A stretch of 64,000 bases of DNA, taken from NCBI GenBank assembly GCA_029865225.1, contig JAOUHJ010000006.1:16447-80446 (forward strand). The letters are read 5' to 3'. Every line of letters begins with the position of its first letter. The first letter of the stretch is position 1. This document shows positions 27,451 to 35,780 of the stretch, one piece after another. The notes under the pieces are model-generated. The model saw nothing but the letters and a program-made list of their open reading frames with translations, ran no database searches and was not told where the DNA came from. Source of the DNA: Nitrospira sp. GTDB taxonomy: Bacteria > Nitrospirota > Nitrospiria > Nitrospirales > Nitrospiraceae. A program made the position numbers and the translations under genes.

Positions 27451-27858
27451 ATGAGCACCGTGCCCCGCATTAGTGGGGATTGTGTCCTGATCCGCCGCCT
27501 TTTTAGAATGCATCCCGAACCACTTGCTAGTTCTTCAATCATGCCCTTTGTGCTGCGTCATCACTCTCGCTTCCCGATCTTTACCCCCGTGAGATATGAA
27601 GTGCGGCTTCGTGATGGCTATGGAACCGTCACCAATCTCTCGCCTCGTGGATGGAGAATCCACGGTAATGTCCCGATGCAACCCGGTGATGTCTGCTCGA
27701 TGAAAGTCAGATTGGACGCAAGAAACTGGGTTGCGATCTCTGCCGGAATTGTGAGATGGGTACGCGGGGACGAGTGCGGCATCGAAACGCTGGTGATGAA
27801 CGATGAGTCAGAAGAGCAACTGAGAGACTACATCCAAGAACGCATCAAGGCACTATGA
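27451..27858 (+). CDS. PilZ-like domain protein
   Basis: 135 residues if started at 27451; later in-frame starts at 27508 and 27541 are possible and would leave just the domain. RHHSRFPIF, then GTVTNLSPRGWRIHG, matches the RxxxR and (D/N)xSxxG parts of the cyclic-di-GMP-binding PilZ motif. Its last codons overlap the next gene (ATGA), implying coupled translation. Confidence 0.7.
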   Translation: MSTVPRISGDCVLIRRLFRMHPEPLASSSIMPFVLRHHSRFPIFTPVRYEVRLRDGYGTVTNLSPRGWRIHGNVPMQPGDVCSMKVRLDARNWVAISAGIVRWVRGDECGIETLVMNDESEEQLRDYIQERIKAL

Positions 27859-28208
27859 ATGACGACCGACCCAAACGTGAAACCATTTCTCTCGAAGAAG
27901 CCACGATTTCCAACATGTGGGAGATTGCGGCAATCGTGGAAGTATTGGAACGGAAGGGTCTCTGTACGAAACAGGATCTCTTTGACATCATCAGTGAATT
28001 TAGAAAGAAGACTCCTCGTGCCAAGATCCCCGAAACAGCATTTCCTGAACCCTATCTCCTCACGGAAACCGAGAACAAGATTATTGATGACATCCTCGCA
28101 TTGCTGAACAAGAATGGTTTGACATCCCACCAATCACTTAGCCTGCTCGAACGGTTGGGTGGGATTATCGAGATGGGACAACGGTTGAGCAAGGAGACGA
28201 CGCATTAA
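27855..28208 (+). CDS. Hypothetical protein coupled to PilZ gene
   Basis: 117 residues, helical and soluble, overlapping the PilZ gene by four bases. The start (LEEATISNMWEIAAIVEVLERKGLCTKQDLFDIISEFR) resembles small helical proteins predicted to form coiled-coil dimers. Function unknown. Confidence 0.55.
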   Translation: MNDDRPKRETISLEEATISNMWEIAAIVEVLERKGLCTKQDLFDIISEFRKKTPRAKIPETAFPEPYLLTETENKIIDDILALLNKNGLTSHQSLSLLERLGGIIEMGQRLSKETTH

Positions 28209-28253
28209 ACGAGAAGATAAGTAACTATTCTCAATCCTTATCAGGCAACATTG

Positions 28254-28679
28254 ATGAAGCGTGTTTACAGAGGGAATCTTGCGAGCGCTCGCAAGGCAAT
28301 CAAGGCAATTCTTCGGCTCGACATCACACTTAAACACAAAAAGGATCTTCTCGATAAAATGATTTGGGCTATTACTGAATGCCCAGGGAAGTACAAGGTT
28401 CGTTACATCACCAAAGCGGCACGGAAAAAAAGACCCGTGAAGGACTTACGACACGAACACGTCTACACGCGGAAAATGCTTGTAGGCAAACTTCTTAAAC
28501 AACCCAGCGCTGTTAATAGGATCACAAGACGCGCCATTGCATGCGTAGTTACCAAGAGAGAGCACCAACGCCTCAGTAGGTCTAGCGGATCAGGATGGGA
28601 AAGATATAAGCGGTTACATCTATCTGTTTGGGATCAAGAGAAAGAGCGTTGGAAACTAGACTTCAGAAATGAACGGTAG
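28254..28679 (+). CDS. Basic hypothetical protein
   Basis: 141 residues from the ATG at 28254 (an in-frame TTG precedes it). Very rich in Lys and Arg throughout, which suggests nucleic-acid binding. It overlaps the following secreted nuclease by 11 bases. No family recognised. Confidence 0.5.
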   Translation: MKRVYRGNLASARKAIKAILRLDITLKHKKDLLDKMIWAITECPGKYKVRYITKAARKKRPVKDLRHEHVYTRKMLVGKLLKQPSAVNRITRRAIACVVTKREHQRLSRSSGSGWERYKRLHLSVWDQEKERWKLDFRNER

Positions 28680-29196
28680 GCTGATTCTCTCTGTTACTAT
28701 CGCTCTCCTGCTTTTTTACTTCAGCATCTCTTTCTCAGCGGAGATCACCTTCACCGGGAAAGTCGTTGGCGTCATCGATGGCGATTCTCTCCGTATCATG
28801 CACAAGGGACGGGCTGAACAAGTCCGTCTGAGCGGCATTGACTGCCCTGAAAAAGGTCAAGCCTTCGGTCAACGAGCAAAGCAAGCAACTTCCGACCTCT
28901 CTTTCGGGCGTCAAGTTATCGTTCACAGTACTAGCAAGGATCGCTTTAAACGCACATTGGCAACGGTAGACCTGCTAGACGGAAGAAACCTGAACCATGA
29001 ACTCGTCAGGAATGGATGGTGCTGGTGGTATCGAGACTATGCCCCTAATGATACCGAATTAGAAGCCCTGGAGACTGAAGCCCGTCAAGCAAGAAGGGGG
29101 CTTTGGAATGATCCCGCACCCATTCCCCCGTGGATTTACAGGAAAGCTCGACAAAAGAAGAAATCGGACTTGTCAGATCTGGCACCTGTCAGATAA
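28669..29196 (+). CDS. Secreted staphylococcal-nuclease-like (thermonuclease) protein
   Basis: 175 residues. An N-terminal hydrophobic signal (LILSVTIALLLFYFSISFSA) is followed by an SNase OB-fold: VVGVIDGDSLRI with the Ca2+-binding Asp, VRLSGIDCPE with the catalytic Arg, and later RFKRTLATV and the ARRGLWND end. Active-site residues appear present, so it should be an exported DNA/RNA nuclease. Overlaps the upstream gene, so co-translated. Such nucleases are frequent on mobile islands. Confidence 0.85.
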   Translation: MNGRLILSVTIALLLFYFSISFSAEITFTGKVVGVIDGDSLRIMHKGRAEQVRLSGIDCPEKGQAFGQRAKQATSDLSFGRQVIVHSTSKDRFKRTLATVDLLDGRNLNHELVRNGWCWWYRDYAPNDTELEALETEARQARRGLWNDPAPIPPWIYRKARQKKKSDLSDLAPVR

Positions 29197-29280
29197 CGGG
29201 TTTGCCTGGGGGAAGGGGTATATGCAGGGGAAGAGACAGGGAATGCACTAGAACGACTTTAGAACCCCCAGGAACCGTCC

Positions 29281-29314
29281 TACGCCACTGTCCTGAGTGC
29301 TCTATGGACAGATC
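29281..29314 (-). pseudogene. Remnant of a serine-recombinase 3' end
   Basis: 34 bases match, with five differences, the last codons of the intact serine recombinase (31,101-31,140), in the same orientation. On the minus strand it still reads GSVHRALRTVA. The HEPN/DUF262 pair lies exactly between the two copies. Confidence 0.65.
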
Positions 29315-29345
29315 CCAGTGTGGAAAGGAGACTTCCGTACCAAAG

Positions 29346-29960
29346 TTAACCTCTAACCAATGACTTAATCAGCACCCTACTTTCTATTAAGTACTGTTGG
29401 AGCAGTGGTTTGGTGCCCAACTTTGTCGTAAGAAGAAGCAAACCGGGTGTAATGCCTTGTTTTAGTCCCCCGTAGTGTTTCCGAACCATCTTCCTAAAGT
29501 GGCTAAGAGTGGTGTCGTTGTAATGCACAATATGATTACGGATGTAGCGCATGTCTACCAGTAATGTGCCATGATTCATAACGGTTACAAAAAAAGGATC
29601 TGTCTCTGATAATGTCAATTCCAGGTTGTCCCGTATTTCCGATGATTCACCCCACGATAACCTTTTTTTAGGTGTGGACCTAGAATGTGAGCGCATGAGG
29701 TCATAGGCTCCTCTTATCGTCCTAGATCTAACCAAACACTTCGGTTCAGAGGAATCGCAATAACTCGCCCCGCAGAGAATCTTGGCGGAAATAGACCGAA
29801 TCGTATTTTGCACCAATAAGAACAGGCGGACTAACGCGATTTCAGCAACTAACTTCCTATGGTTAGGCGGTAAGACCGAAATAGAAATGAGTAGAGATTC
29901 TAACCTTAGACTTTGGGAAGAGAATTCTTTGGAGTCAACAGCCAGGAGAGGTACTGCCAT
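29346..29960 (-). CDS. HEPN-like protein paired with DUF262 protein
   Basis: 204 residues. The motif MRYIRNHIVHYND contains R-x4-H, the catalytic signature of HEPN ribonucleases, inside a mostly helical protein. Its ATG overlaps the stop of the upstream DUF262 gene (TGATG at 29958-29962), which signals translational coupling and a shared function. HEPN proteins are common toxins or effectors in abortive-infection systems. The family assignment rests on the motif, the helical profile and the partner. Confidence 0.6.
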   Translation of the reverse strand: MAVPLLAVDSKEFSSQSLRLESLLISISVLPPNHRKLVAEIALVRLFLLVQNTIRSISAKILCGASYCDSSEPKCLVRSRTIRGAYDLMRSHSRSTPKKRLSWGESSEIRDNLELTLSETDPFFVTVMNHGTLLVDMRYIRNHIVHYNDTTLSHFRKMVRKHYGGLKQGITPGLLLLTTKLGTKPLLQQYLIESRVLIKSLVRG

Positions 29961-30961
29961 CAGGCGAGATACCTCTTGATAACGGCATCCCGTTTTTTGC
30001 GGTACTTTATTCTATGCATGTTTCCCGAGCTAAACGCCTCGTATACATCAGTAGTGAGAGCAGAAGGAGTATCTCCCGACCGGACTGCTTCAAATTTGGA
30101 ATCCAGATCAGTTATGCATTGTTCAACCTTCTGCTTTGGTAGCGAACCCTTCTTGTCCAGAATTAACATGAGGCTGAAAAGGATTTGCGGGCGACAGAAA
30201 ATGGTGCCTTTTAAATGGTCGCCTTGTTCTAGTAATTGCGAATAGATTCGTTCGAGTCTCTTCTTGAGAAGATCTTGGTCTGGAAATTCCTCATCATAAG
30301 TCCTGTAATATGTGGTGAGGCGAGGAGCGGAAAAGTCCTGCAACCCCTCCCTTAGATTCATAACCAAGTCCGATGCAAATTGGACTTCAGCCATGCGGGA
30401 TATATCATTATCAGTGAAAATCCCAAACCGTCGCCAGAATGGCAGGCGATCGACTGCTTCCTTAAGGGTAAACCTCTTAAACTCACCACTAAATTGAGCA
30501 TTCCGTTTTTCTTGAGGATTTAGTGTTTTTGCTACCGAGTTAATTCGCGCAAAAATTTCGATTACATCCCCATCCGTTGCATTAACTAAATATCCAACAG
30601 AAAGTGCCGTTAAAAGAAACCGAGTCTTTTCCTCCTTGCTCAGATCTGAGTACTTCACGTGCTTCTTGTGGTTTGGATGGGGGGCGGGAAACTTATCTTC
30701 TTTATACTCGATAAAGCACCGCACACGTTGCTGACCATCGACTACTTCCTTGATGCTTCGCTCATGATCAAGGTCAATGGTGTGTCGAATGTAAATACTT
30801 GGGACGGGCTTCTTTTCGTGAACGGTGTTTATGAGATACGCCTTTTGCGGCTGATTCCAAACGGCGCGGCGTTGATACCAAGGAGTTATGTTTAACTCTT
30901 GACGGGAGTAGAAGTTTAGGAGGTCCTGAATCACAACCGACTCGTAATCTACGCGGTCCAT
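29960..30961 (-). CDS. DUF262 (ParB-like/GmrS-like) protein
   Basis: 333 residues. N-terminal DUF262 domain: WYQRRAVWNQPQKAYLINTV, VPSIYIR, and the hallmark VDGQQRV (~residues 72-78), then FARINSVAKTLNPQEKRNAQF. The domain is shared with the GmrS half of the modified-DNA restriction enzyme GmrSD and with ParB nucleases; it often hydrolyses NTPs in defence genes. The usual C-terminal DUF1524 HNH nuclease is absent, and the separate HEPN gene may supply the effector instead. Coupled to that gene by TGATG. Confidence 0.8.
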   Translation of the reverse strand: MDRVDYESVVIQDLLNFYSRQELNITPWYQRRAVWNQPQKAYLINTVHEKKPVPSIYIRHTIDLDHERSIKEVVDGQQRVRCFIEYKEDKFPAPHPNHKKHVKYSDLSKEEKTRFLLTALSVGYLVNATDGDVIEIFARINSVAKTLNPQEKRNAQFSGEFKRFTLKEAVDRLPFWRRFGIFTDNDISRMAEVQFASDLVMNLREGLQDFSAPRLTTYYRTYDEEFPDQDLLKKRLERIYSQLLEQGDHLKGTIFCRPQILFSLMLILDKKGSLPKQKVEQCITDLDSKFEAVRSGDTPSALTTDVYEAFSSGNMHRIKYRKKRDAVIKRYLA

Positions 30962-31100
30962 GGAGTCTCCTTATTTGTTCATCTCGTACTGAAAAAAGCT
31001 CCGTATATCTGAGGGTTGCAGAATAAATACTCTGCTTTCAATATGTTGTGGTTCGGGTAAGGCTACTTCCCCTAGTAAGTACTGTCAACTACCAACGGAT
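30962..31100. other. Short gap upstream of DUF262 gene
   Basis: 139 bases separating the DUF262 gene from the recombinase gene on the same strand; presumably holds the promoter of the defence-like pair. Confidence 0.4.
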
Positions 31101-31685
31101 TTACGCCGCTGTCCTGAGTGCTTTATAGACACTTCCCACGCCGATCTGAAGCGATTTCGCAATGTCTTTGATCCCCGCCCCCCTCTCCCGAAGCAATCGC
31201 ACCGCTTCAGCAACACTTTCATTCATCTTGGATGGACGCCCAAACTTCACCCCCCGCGCCTTCGCTCGTTCGCGACCTAACGCCGTTCTCTCAAGGATCT
31301 GGGTCCGTTCGTAGGATGCCAGACACGCGAAGAGATTGAAGATCAATTGCCCGGTTGGGGAACTGGTATCGATCTGTTGCTTGATGCTGATGAAATCGGT
31401 TCGATGCACCTTGAGCGACTCCAGAATTTCTAAACAATTTTTGAGTGATCTTCCAAGCCGATCGATGCTGTAAATAACCACGGCATCGAACTTCCTGGCA
31501 AACGCATCCTCCAAGAGTCTGGTCAATGCGGGACGGTCATCCTTGCCCGTTGTTCCGCTGATCGTGTCACAGTACTCTCCAACGACTTGATATCCACAGC
31601 GATTTGCGTATGCGCGACATTCCTGAAGTTGCACATCGGTAGATTGTCCAGTCGTTGAGACACGTCCATAGATAGCGACTCTCAT
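31101..31685 (-). CDS. Serine recombinase (resolvase/invertase family)
   Basis: 194 residues, the typical size of small serine recombinases. The nucleophilic Ser is in YGRVSTTGQ (~residue 10), followed by VVIYSIDRLGRSLKN and the C-terminal Hin-type helix-turn-helix (GAGIKDIAKSLQIGVGSVYKAL). Catalyses resolution or inversion at short sites. Its start overlaps the end of the tyrosine integrase gene (31,682-31,685), so two recombinases of different chemistry are expressed as one operon. Confidence 0.92.
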   Translation of the reverse strand: MRVAIYGRVSTTGQSTDVQLQECRAYANRCGYQVVGEYCDTISGTTGKDDRPALTRLLEDAFARKFDAVVIYSIDRLGRSLKNCLEILESLKVHRTDFISIKQQIDTSSPTGQLIFNLFACLASYERTQILERTALGRERAKARGVKFGRPSKMNESVAEAVRLLRERGAGIKDIAKSLQIGVGSVYKALRTAA

Positions 31686-32893
31686 TCATCCACCCCCTCA
31701 AGTTTGACCGGTGCGAACATCTTTGTCAGTTCAAGTCGTTTCATTCTTGCCGTAAGATAGCTGCCGTAATATTCCTCAATCATTTTTACACTTGTTCGGC
31801 AATTCTTCGCGAGGACGTAGGCATCCACGCCAGCAATCAGACTTCTCATTATGTACGTATGACGAAAACTTTTAGCAGTACGCTGCTGACCCCTCTCGTC
31901 ATACAGCACTCCTGCTTTCGCGAAAAGTTCTTGAACTCTCTCGCGAGGATTTCTACCGAATAGTCGATCTTTCGGTTGCCAATTAGGTGTGATCTCTTTC
32001 AGTTTGGAGAAAGCTAGCACACCCGGAGCGAGTCCAATCATCTCGCTTGGATCTTTGCGATAACTGAGCTTCCCATGTTTGACTAGTACAAAAAGACAAC
32101 GATCCTGGAGGGATTCAAGTAGGTCAGGGTCTTGGACTGTTACATCCTGGAATTGGACTCGTAGAGCTTCATCTACTCTCATGCCCGTATAGAGAAGCCA
32201 CTTCATGTAGCAATCAGTATAAACTCTTTGCGTATGTTCCTCGTCAGATACGCCGTCGTGCTGATTAATCAAGTGATGACTATGAGTGAATAGTTTTTCT
32301 AACTCCTCCTGAGTGAACCAGCCCCCAGGACGAGGCTTTACCTCTAGTGTGGGGAAACCGGGGATTGCCGTAATCCATTCTTCCTCCTTTGCATATTTTA
32401 AGACTTGTCGGAGCGCAAGGAAGTCGGATCGTAAGGTCTTATCGGAAACTGTTTGAGAGTGATAGTTATTATAAGGTGGTTGATAGCTATGTCTTCTCCA
32501 CTGAACATACCCGTGAATATCTCTGGTCTTGATCGTGTGAATCGGATAGGTGTGAAAATACTGCCTCAGAATGCCCAACTTGACCTTATAGTTTCTAGCA
32601 AGAACTGGTCTCCCAGATTCGCGATGGGCTAGCGAGTTGAGAAATCCACGTTCACATTCATCCCAACTGTGTGCTACTGTTCCGTTCGGTGTGGTAGTTT
32701 GAAAGCGCAGTTTGTCGTATTCGTGTTCAGCGATGGATCTTGCAAGCGCAAGGTTGTCGTTTTTGGTGGAACGAACTACGTACTTACCGTTGATGAAAGT
32801 GCGCCATAACCAGTTCTTTGAGTCGTTCTGTTGGTAGAGATGTAAACGTCCATCCCGAAGTTTGATGAGGGATTCCTTGACGACTAGAGACAT
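31682..32893 (-). CDS. Tyrosine recombinase / integrase of island 1
   Basis: 403 residues. An N-terminal arm-binding-like region and SAM-like core-binding domain (~75-200) precede the catalytic domain with Arg in LYTGMRVDEAL, the HxxR-type motif read here as SFRHTYIMRS, and the Tyr nucleophile in IEEYYGSYL (~residue 377). The gene starts 100 bases from the tRNA-Lys gene, beside the attR core, as expected for the enzyme that inserted island 1. It reads into the serine recombinase gene. Confidence 0.88.
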   Translation of the reverse strand: MSLVVKESLIKLRDGRLHLYQQNDSKNWLWRTFINGKYVVRSTKNDNLALARSIAEHEYDKLRFQTTTPNGTVAHSWDECERGFLNSLAHRESGRPVLARNYKVKLGILRQYFHTYPIHTIKTRDIHGYVQWRRHSYQPPYNNYHSQTVSDKTLRSDFLALRQVLKYAKEEEWITAIPGFPTLEVKPRPGGWFTQEELEKLFTHSHHLINQHDGVSDEEHTQRVYTDCYMKWLLYTGMRVDEALRVQFQDVTVQDPDLLESLQDRCLFVLVKHGKLSYRKDPSEMIGLAPGVLAFSKLKEITPNWQPKDRLFGRNPRERVQELFAKAGVLYDERGQQRTAKSFRHTYIMRSLIAGVDAYVLAKNCRTSVKMIEEYYGSYLTARMKRLELTKMFAPVKLEGVDE

Positions 32894-32993
32894 CGAAGAG
32901 TATTGTGGTGTTAATAAGATCCCACTCCAAGTATACTCTAAGGGAAAACGTCTTAAAATATAAACAATATCAATACCTTAGTAGCCCCTATTC

Positions 32994-33009
32994 GAGCCGG
33001 TAGCTCAGT
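32994..33009 (+). repeat. attR of island 1 (tRNA 5' end)
   Basis: Identical to 17,098-17,113. The repeat distance is 15,896 bp. Confidence 0.8.
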
Positions 33010-33069
33010 CGGTAGAGCATCGCCCTTTTAAGGCGAGGGCCCTGGGTTCGAGTCCCAGCCGGCTCACCA
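32994..33069 (+). tRNA. tRNA-Lys (anticodon UUU), integration hot spot
   Basis: Complete cloverleaf: acceptor GAGCCGG/CCGGCTC, D-arm GCTC...GAGC, anticodon stem TCGCC/GGCGA with loop CTTTTAA (anticodon TTT at 33,027-33,029), T-arm CTGGG/CCCAG, discriminator A and encoded CCA. Its 5' 16 bases are the right junction of island 1 and its 3' part is the left junction of island 2. The gene's natural upstream region was displaced, so it is now driven by sequence brought by island 1. Confidence 0.97.
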
Positions 33070-33072
33070 CTA
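33025..33072 (+). repeat. attL of island 2 (tRNA 3' half)
   Basis: 48 bases, from the anticodon loop through CCA plus CTA, are identical to 63,618-63,665. The repeat distance is 30,593 bp. Confidence 0.95.
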
Positions 33073-33121
33073 CAATCAACAAGTTAGCGTGATGACCCTG
33101 CCCCACCATACGTGTTGTCCC

Positions 33122-34171
33122 TTAGCCTTGTGCTAGTTTTGTGCTAACGCGGTCCTGCCGAGCCTCTTCCAACACGTTCACGCCATCCCGCAAGCTCTCC
33201 GGCGAATGATGGGCGTAGCGCTGCGTCATGGTCCCGGTCTTGTGACCGAGCAGCCGTTGGACCTTGTACAAATCAATCCCACGTTGCACCAAACGAGTCG
33301 CGAACGTGTGCCGCATGTCATGGAAGCGGAAATCGGGAATCCCGGCCAGATCCCGTGCTTCACAAAACTCCCGCACTAAGAATCGCACTTTGAGCCTATT
33401 GCCCAGCGGCGTCTTGAAGACCGGTCCTGATGATGCCCCTGTGACAGCTTGTTTGGCGGCCAGCAACTCGTACACCGTGCTGTTCAATGGAATGGTGCGC
33501 CGTGTGCCATTCTTGCTCTTCATCACGATGAGCGTCCCACGGGTGAAATCCACATCCTGCCATTGGAGGTTGAGGATCTCCCCCTGTCTCATCCCGGTGT
33601 TGAGCGCAAAGCGGATGATCTCTTGAAGCCAGGGCGACGAAGCGGCAAGGAGACGGTCCTCTTCATCAGCCGTCAACCAACGATCCACTTCATTTCGCAC
33701 AGGCTCCATCGACACCCGATGCATGGGGTTCTCCCGGCACCATTCCCATTCGCGCATCGCCAGATTGAACGCATGACGGACCAGCTGCAGCTCTTTGTTG
33801 ATTGTCGCAGGAGCAGCTCGCTCGATCCGTCGCTGGGCCTTATAGGCGGCCAGCAACTTCGCCGAAATCTCAGCCAGGATCTTGTCCCCGAACACTGGCA
33901 GGAGATGATGTAACGCGGCCCGATCGCGCTCGCGACTCTTTGGCGCTTTCATCACGGCACGTTCCTGGACATAGCGATCCATCATCTCTTGAAACGTCCG
34001 CTCCTGTTCCTCACGCCGCTCAAAGAACTGTCCCTCGGCAATTTGCACCTTCACTTTGCACAGGATCGATTCCGCCAATCGTTTGTCCGTCGTCCCTGTG
34101 CTGCGACGAACCTGGCGCCCTTGATACATGAAACTCATCCACCAGACGTGATTACGCTTCACGAGCCCCAT
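33122..34171 (-). CDS. int: Tyrosine recombinase / integrase of island 2
   Basis: 349 residues from the ATG at 34171, behind a GGAGG-type site. Arm-binding N terminus (WWMSFMYQGRQVRRSTGT), core-binding domain, and catalytic domain with NTGMRQGE (Arg), HDMRHTFATRL (HxxR), LGHKTGTMTQRY (second His and Tyr nucleophile). The stop lies 50 bases from the tRNA 3' end, the usual layout for tRNA-targeting integrases. A fragment of a closely related gene lies outside the right attachment site (63,663-63,832). Confidence 0.95.
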   Translation of the reverse strand: MGLVKRNHVWWMSFMYQGRQVRRSTGTTDKRLAESILCKVKVQIAEGQFFERREEQERTFQEMMDRYVQERAVMKAPKSRERDRAALHHLLPVFGDKILAEISAKLLAAYKAQRRIERAAPATINKELQLVRHAFNLAMREWEWCRENPMHRVSMEPVRNEVDRWLTADEEDRLLAASSPWLQEIIRFALNTGMRQGEILNLQWQDVDFTRGTLIVMKSKNGTRRTIPLNSTVYELLAAKQAVTGASSGPVFKTPLGNRLKVRFLVREFCEARDLAGIPDFRFHDMRHTFATRLVQRGIDLYKVQRLLGHKTGTMTQRYAHHSPESLRDGVNVLEEARQDRVSTKLAQG

Positions 34172-34481
34172 CGTCCTCCTCCTTTCCGATGAGGCTTGAT
34201 TTCGGTCTGGTTTCCCCGTGGTGGGCAGTATAGGCAGCCCGCTTCGCGCTCGCAATCAGGGCATCTACAGAGTCGCTCGTCCTATGCGGGCGTCCAATGA
34301 CCAATCCCTGATTGTGTCTGCTCACTCCGAAGGAGCGGAGCCAGTCATGAATCGTCTGCCGGTCAAACCGCAGGAGGCCATGGATCCTCAGGCAGGGGAT
34401 CTTGTTGTGTGCCGCCCACGCATACAGGGTCGCCGGTTTGATATGGAGCTGCTCTGCAAGTTCCTTCACCGTCAATAACAT
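34152..34481 (-). CDS. Excisionase-like MerR/AlpA-type HTH protein
   Basis: 109 residues. The N-terminal ~60 (LTVKELAEQLHIKPATLYAWAAHNKIPCLRIHGLLRFDRQTIHDWL) are a winged-helix 'helix_turn_helix_17' domain used by excisionases. Its gene overlaps the integrase start by 20 bases, so integrase and excisionase are produced from one transcript. The C-terminal tail is polar. Confidence 0.85.
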   Translation of the reverse strand: MLLTVKELAEQLHIKPATLYAWAAHNKIPCLRIHGLLRFDRQTIHDWLRSFGVSRHNQGLVIGRPHRTSDSVDALIASAKRAAYTAHHGETRPKSSLIGKEEDDGAREA

Positions 34482-34702
34482 GGCGTCACCTGTTATCGCT
34501 ATTCAATCGGGGGAGTCTGGCGACACCCCCTTGTCCCCGGGATGCGCCCGCGTCGCCGCCGGCACGGAGTGAAGACTGAGCTCCCAGCGGGGGCGGGCTC
34601 TCGCGGGGGAGCAGCGGATCAGGCCTTCCAGAAGTCACTCTGTCCGTTCTTCTCTCCGTCCAGGCCTGCCCGCTGCGAGACGCTCCGCCCTCGTCCTCCT
34701 TC

Positions 34703-34736
34703 TGCCCCACCCCCGTGTGTTGTGCGGGGTGGGGCA
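34703..34736. promoter_or_regulatory. GC-rich perfect hairpin
   Basis: TGCCCCACCCC (34703-34713) and GGGGTGGGGCA (34726-34736) form an 11-bp stem with a 12-base loop and no T-tract, directly upstream of the RadC-like gene's GAAGGAGG ribosome site. In an inovirus context such a hairpin may be a packaging signal or a replication structure; a simple regulatory hairpin is equally possible. Confidence 0.55.
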
Positions 34737-34758
34737 CATTGTTGAAGGAGGAACTCGG

Positions 34759-35262
34759 ATGAAGAACGCAGCGCGACTCGCAGCAGCAGCCAGTCAGCCA
34801 TTGGAATCCATCAGGCCATCGGAGCCGTATCGAGCCCCTCGGTATCGGGTCACGCTCGTCTGTGAGACGGAGGGAACCGGGGCGGCTGAACCCATTCGTG
34901 ATTCGATCACCGCCGTCCAATTGTTCCGGCCCTGTTTTGAGGGCCTCGATCGTGAGCACTTCCTCGTCTGCGGACTCGATGCCAAACATCGCGTCATCGG
35001 AATCAATCTGGTGTCGGTCGGCACATTGACGCTCTCGATCGTCCATCCGCGAGAAGTGTTCAAGCCACTGATCATGATGAACGCCGCGGCCTGGTTGGCC
35101 AGCCATAACCATCCCTCGGGAGACGCCACGCCCAGTCAGGAAGACCGACTCTTGACCAAACGACTGAGGGAGGTCGGGGACCTGTTGGGCATTACGTTGT
35201 TGGATCATGTCATCCTCGGGGAGGCACGTCATTTCAGCTTTGCCGACGACGGCTGGCCCTGA
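34759..35262 (+). CDS. RadC-like JAB-domain protein
   Basis: 167 residues from the ATG at 34759. Carries the JAB metalloprotease-like motif SHNHPSGDATPSQED (HxH-x(7)-SxxD layout, residues ~114-128) preceded by a conserved Glu-containing region, as in RadC/YeeS proteins that are frequent on genomic islands and are proposed to act as nucleases or deubiquitinase-like hydrolases. Only gene on the plus strand in the phage block, convergent with the coat genes. Confidence 0.85.
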   Translation: MKNAARLAAAASQPLESIRPSEPYRAPRYRVTLVCETEGTGAAEPIRDSITAVQLFRPCFEGLDREHFLVCGLDAKHRVIGINLVSVGTLTLSIVHPREVFKPLIMMNAAAWLASHNHPSGDATPSQEDRLLTKRLREVGDLLGITLLDHVILGEARHFSFADDGWP

Positions 35263-35265
35263 GGG

Positions 35266-35409
35266 TCAGCTCCGGAGAATCCGCAAGACCCAGAGCACCG
35301 CGGAGGCTGTCAGCGCGATCCCGATGACTGCCGCTCCCCAGCCGATGATGTCCGCCGAGAGGGCGTTGCCCAGTTGCTGCAGATCCGATGCGACCGTGGC
35401 CCACACCAT
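35266..35409 (-). CDS. Small membrane protein, possible minor coat protein
   Basis: 47 residues (starts MVWATVASDLQQLG), one membrane helix (IIGWGAAVIGIALTASAVLWVL) ending in a basic RILRS tail, like a major-coat paralog without signal peptide. No strong ribosome site seen. Position at the end of the phage structural genes supports a virion role. Confidence 0.5.
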   Translation of the reverse strand: MVWATVASDLQQLGNALSADIIGWGAAVIGIALTASAVLWVLRILRS

Positions 35410-35548
35410 GATGTTGTCCTCTATCTTTCGCGTCGTCGTCCTTCGTCCGTTGTCGTCGATGACGTTCTCTTCTGCTTCTTCTCGTTCATTCTCTCGCGTT
35501 CACAGAGCAGCTCCTGCCACGCGTTGCAGGAGCCACTCGGCCGACGCC

Positions 35549-35758
35549 TTAGTGGACCAGCGATTTGACCCGCTTATAGGCGTAGATCGTGAGCGCCACC
35601 CCGATGAACACGACGCCCCAGGCCACAATATCGGCCTTCACGTTGGAGATCGTCGTGGTGCTGGCCGTATCCACCGGGAACACCTGCGCCAGCGCGGTGT
35701 GTGCGCCGATCAGGGTCCCGAGGACGGCCACGGAGAGACCTTGCCAGAACTTCTTCAT
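35549..35758 (-). CDS. Inovirus major coat protein (pVIII-like)
   Basis: 69 residues from the ATG at 35758 behind AAAGGAGG. A signal peptide (KKFWQGLSVAVLGTLIGAHTALA) with an A-x-A cleavage site, then a mature 45-residue peptide: acidic/polar start, one membrane helix (IVAWGVVFIGVALTIYAY) and a basic end KRVKSLVH. This is exactly the plan of filamentous phage pVIII, which coats the ssDNA. Called from architecture and from the Zot gene next door. Confidence 0.8.
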   Translation of the reverse strand: MKKFWQGLSVAVLGTLIGAHTALAQVFPVDTASTTTISNVKADIVAWGVVFIGVALTIYAYKRVKSLVH

Positions 35759-35780
35759 ATGCCTCACCTCCTTTCTGGGC

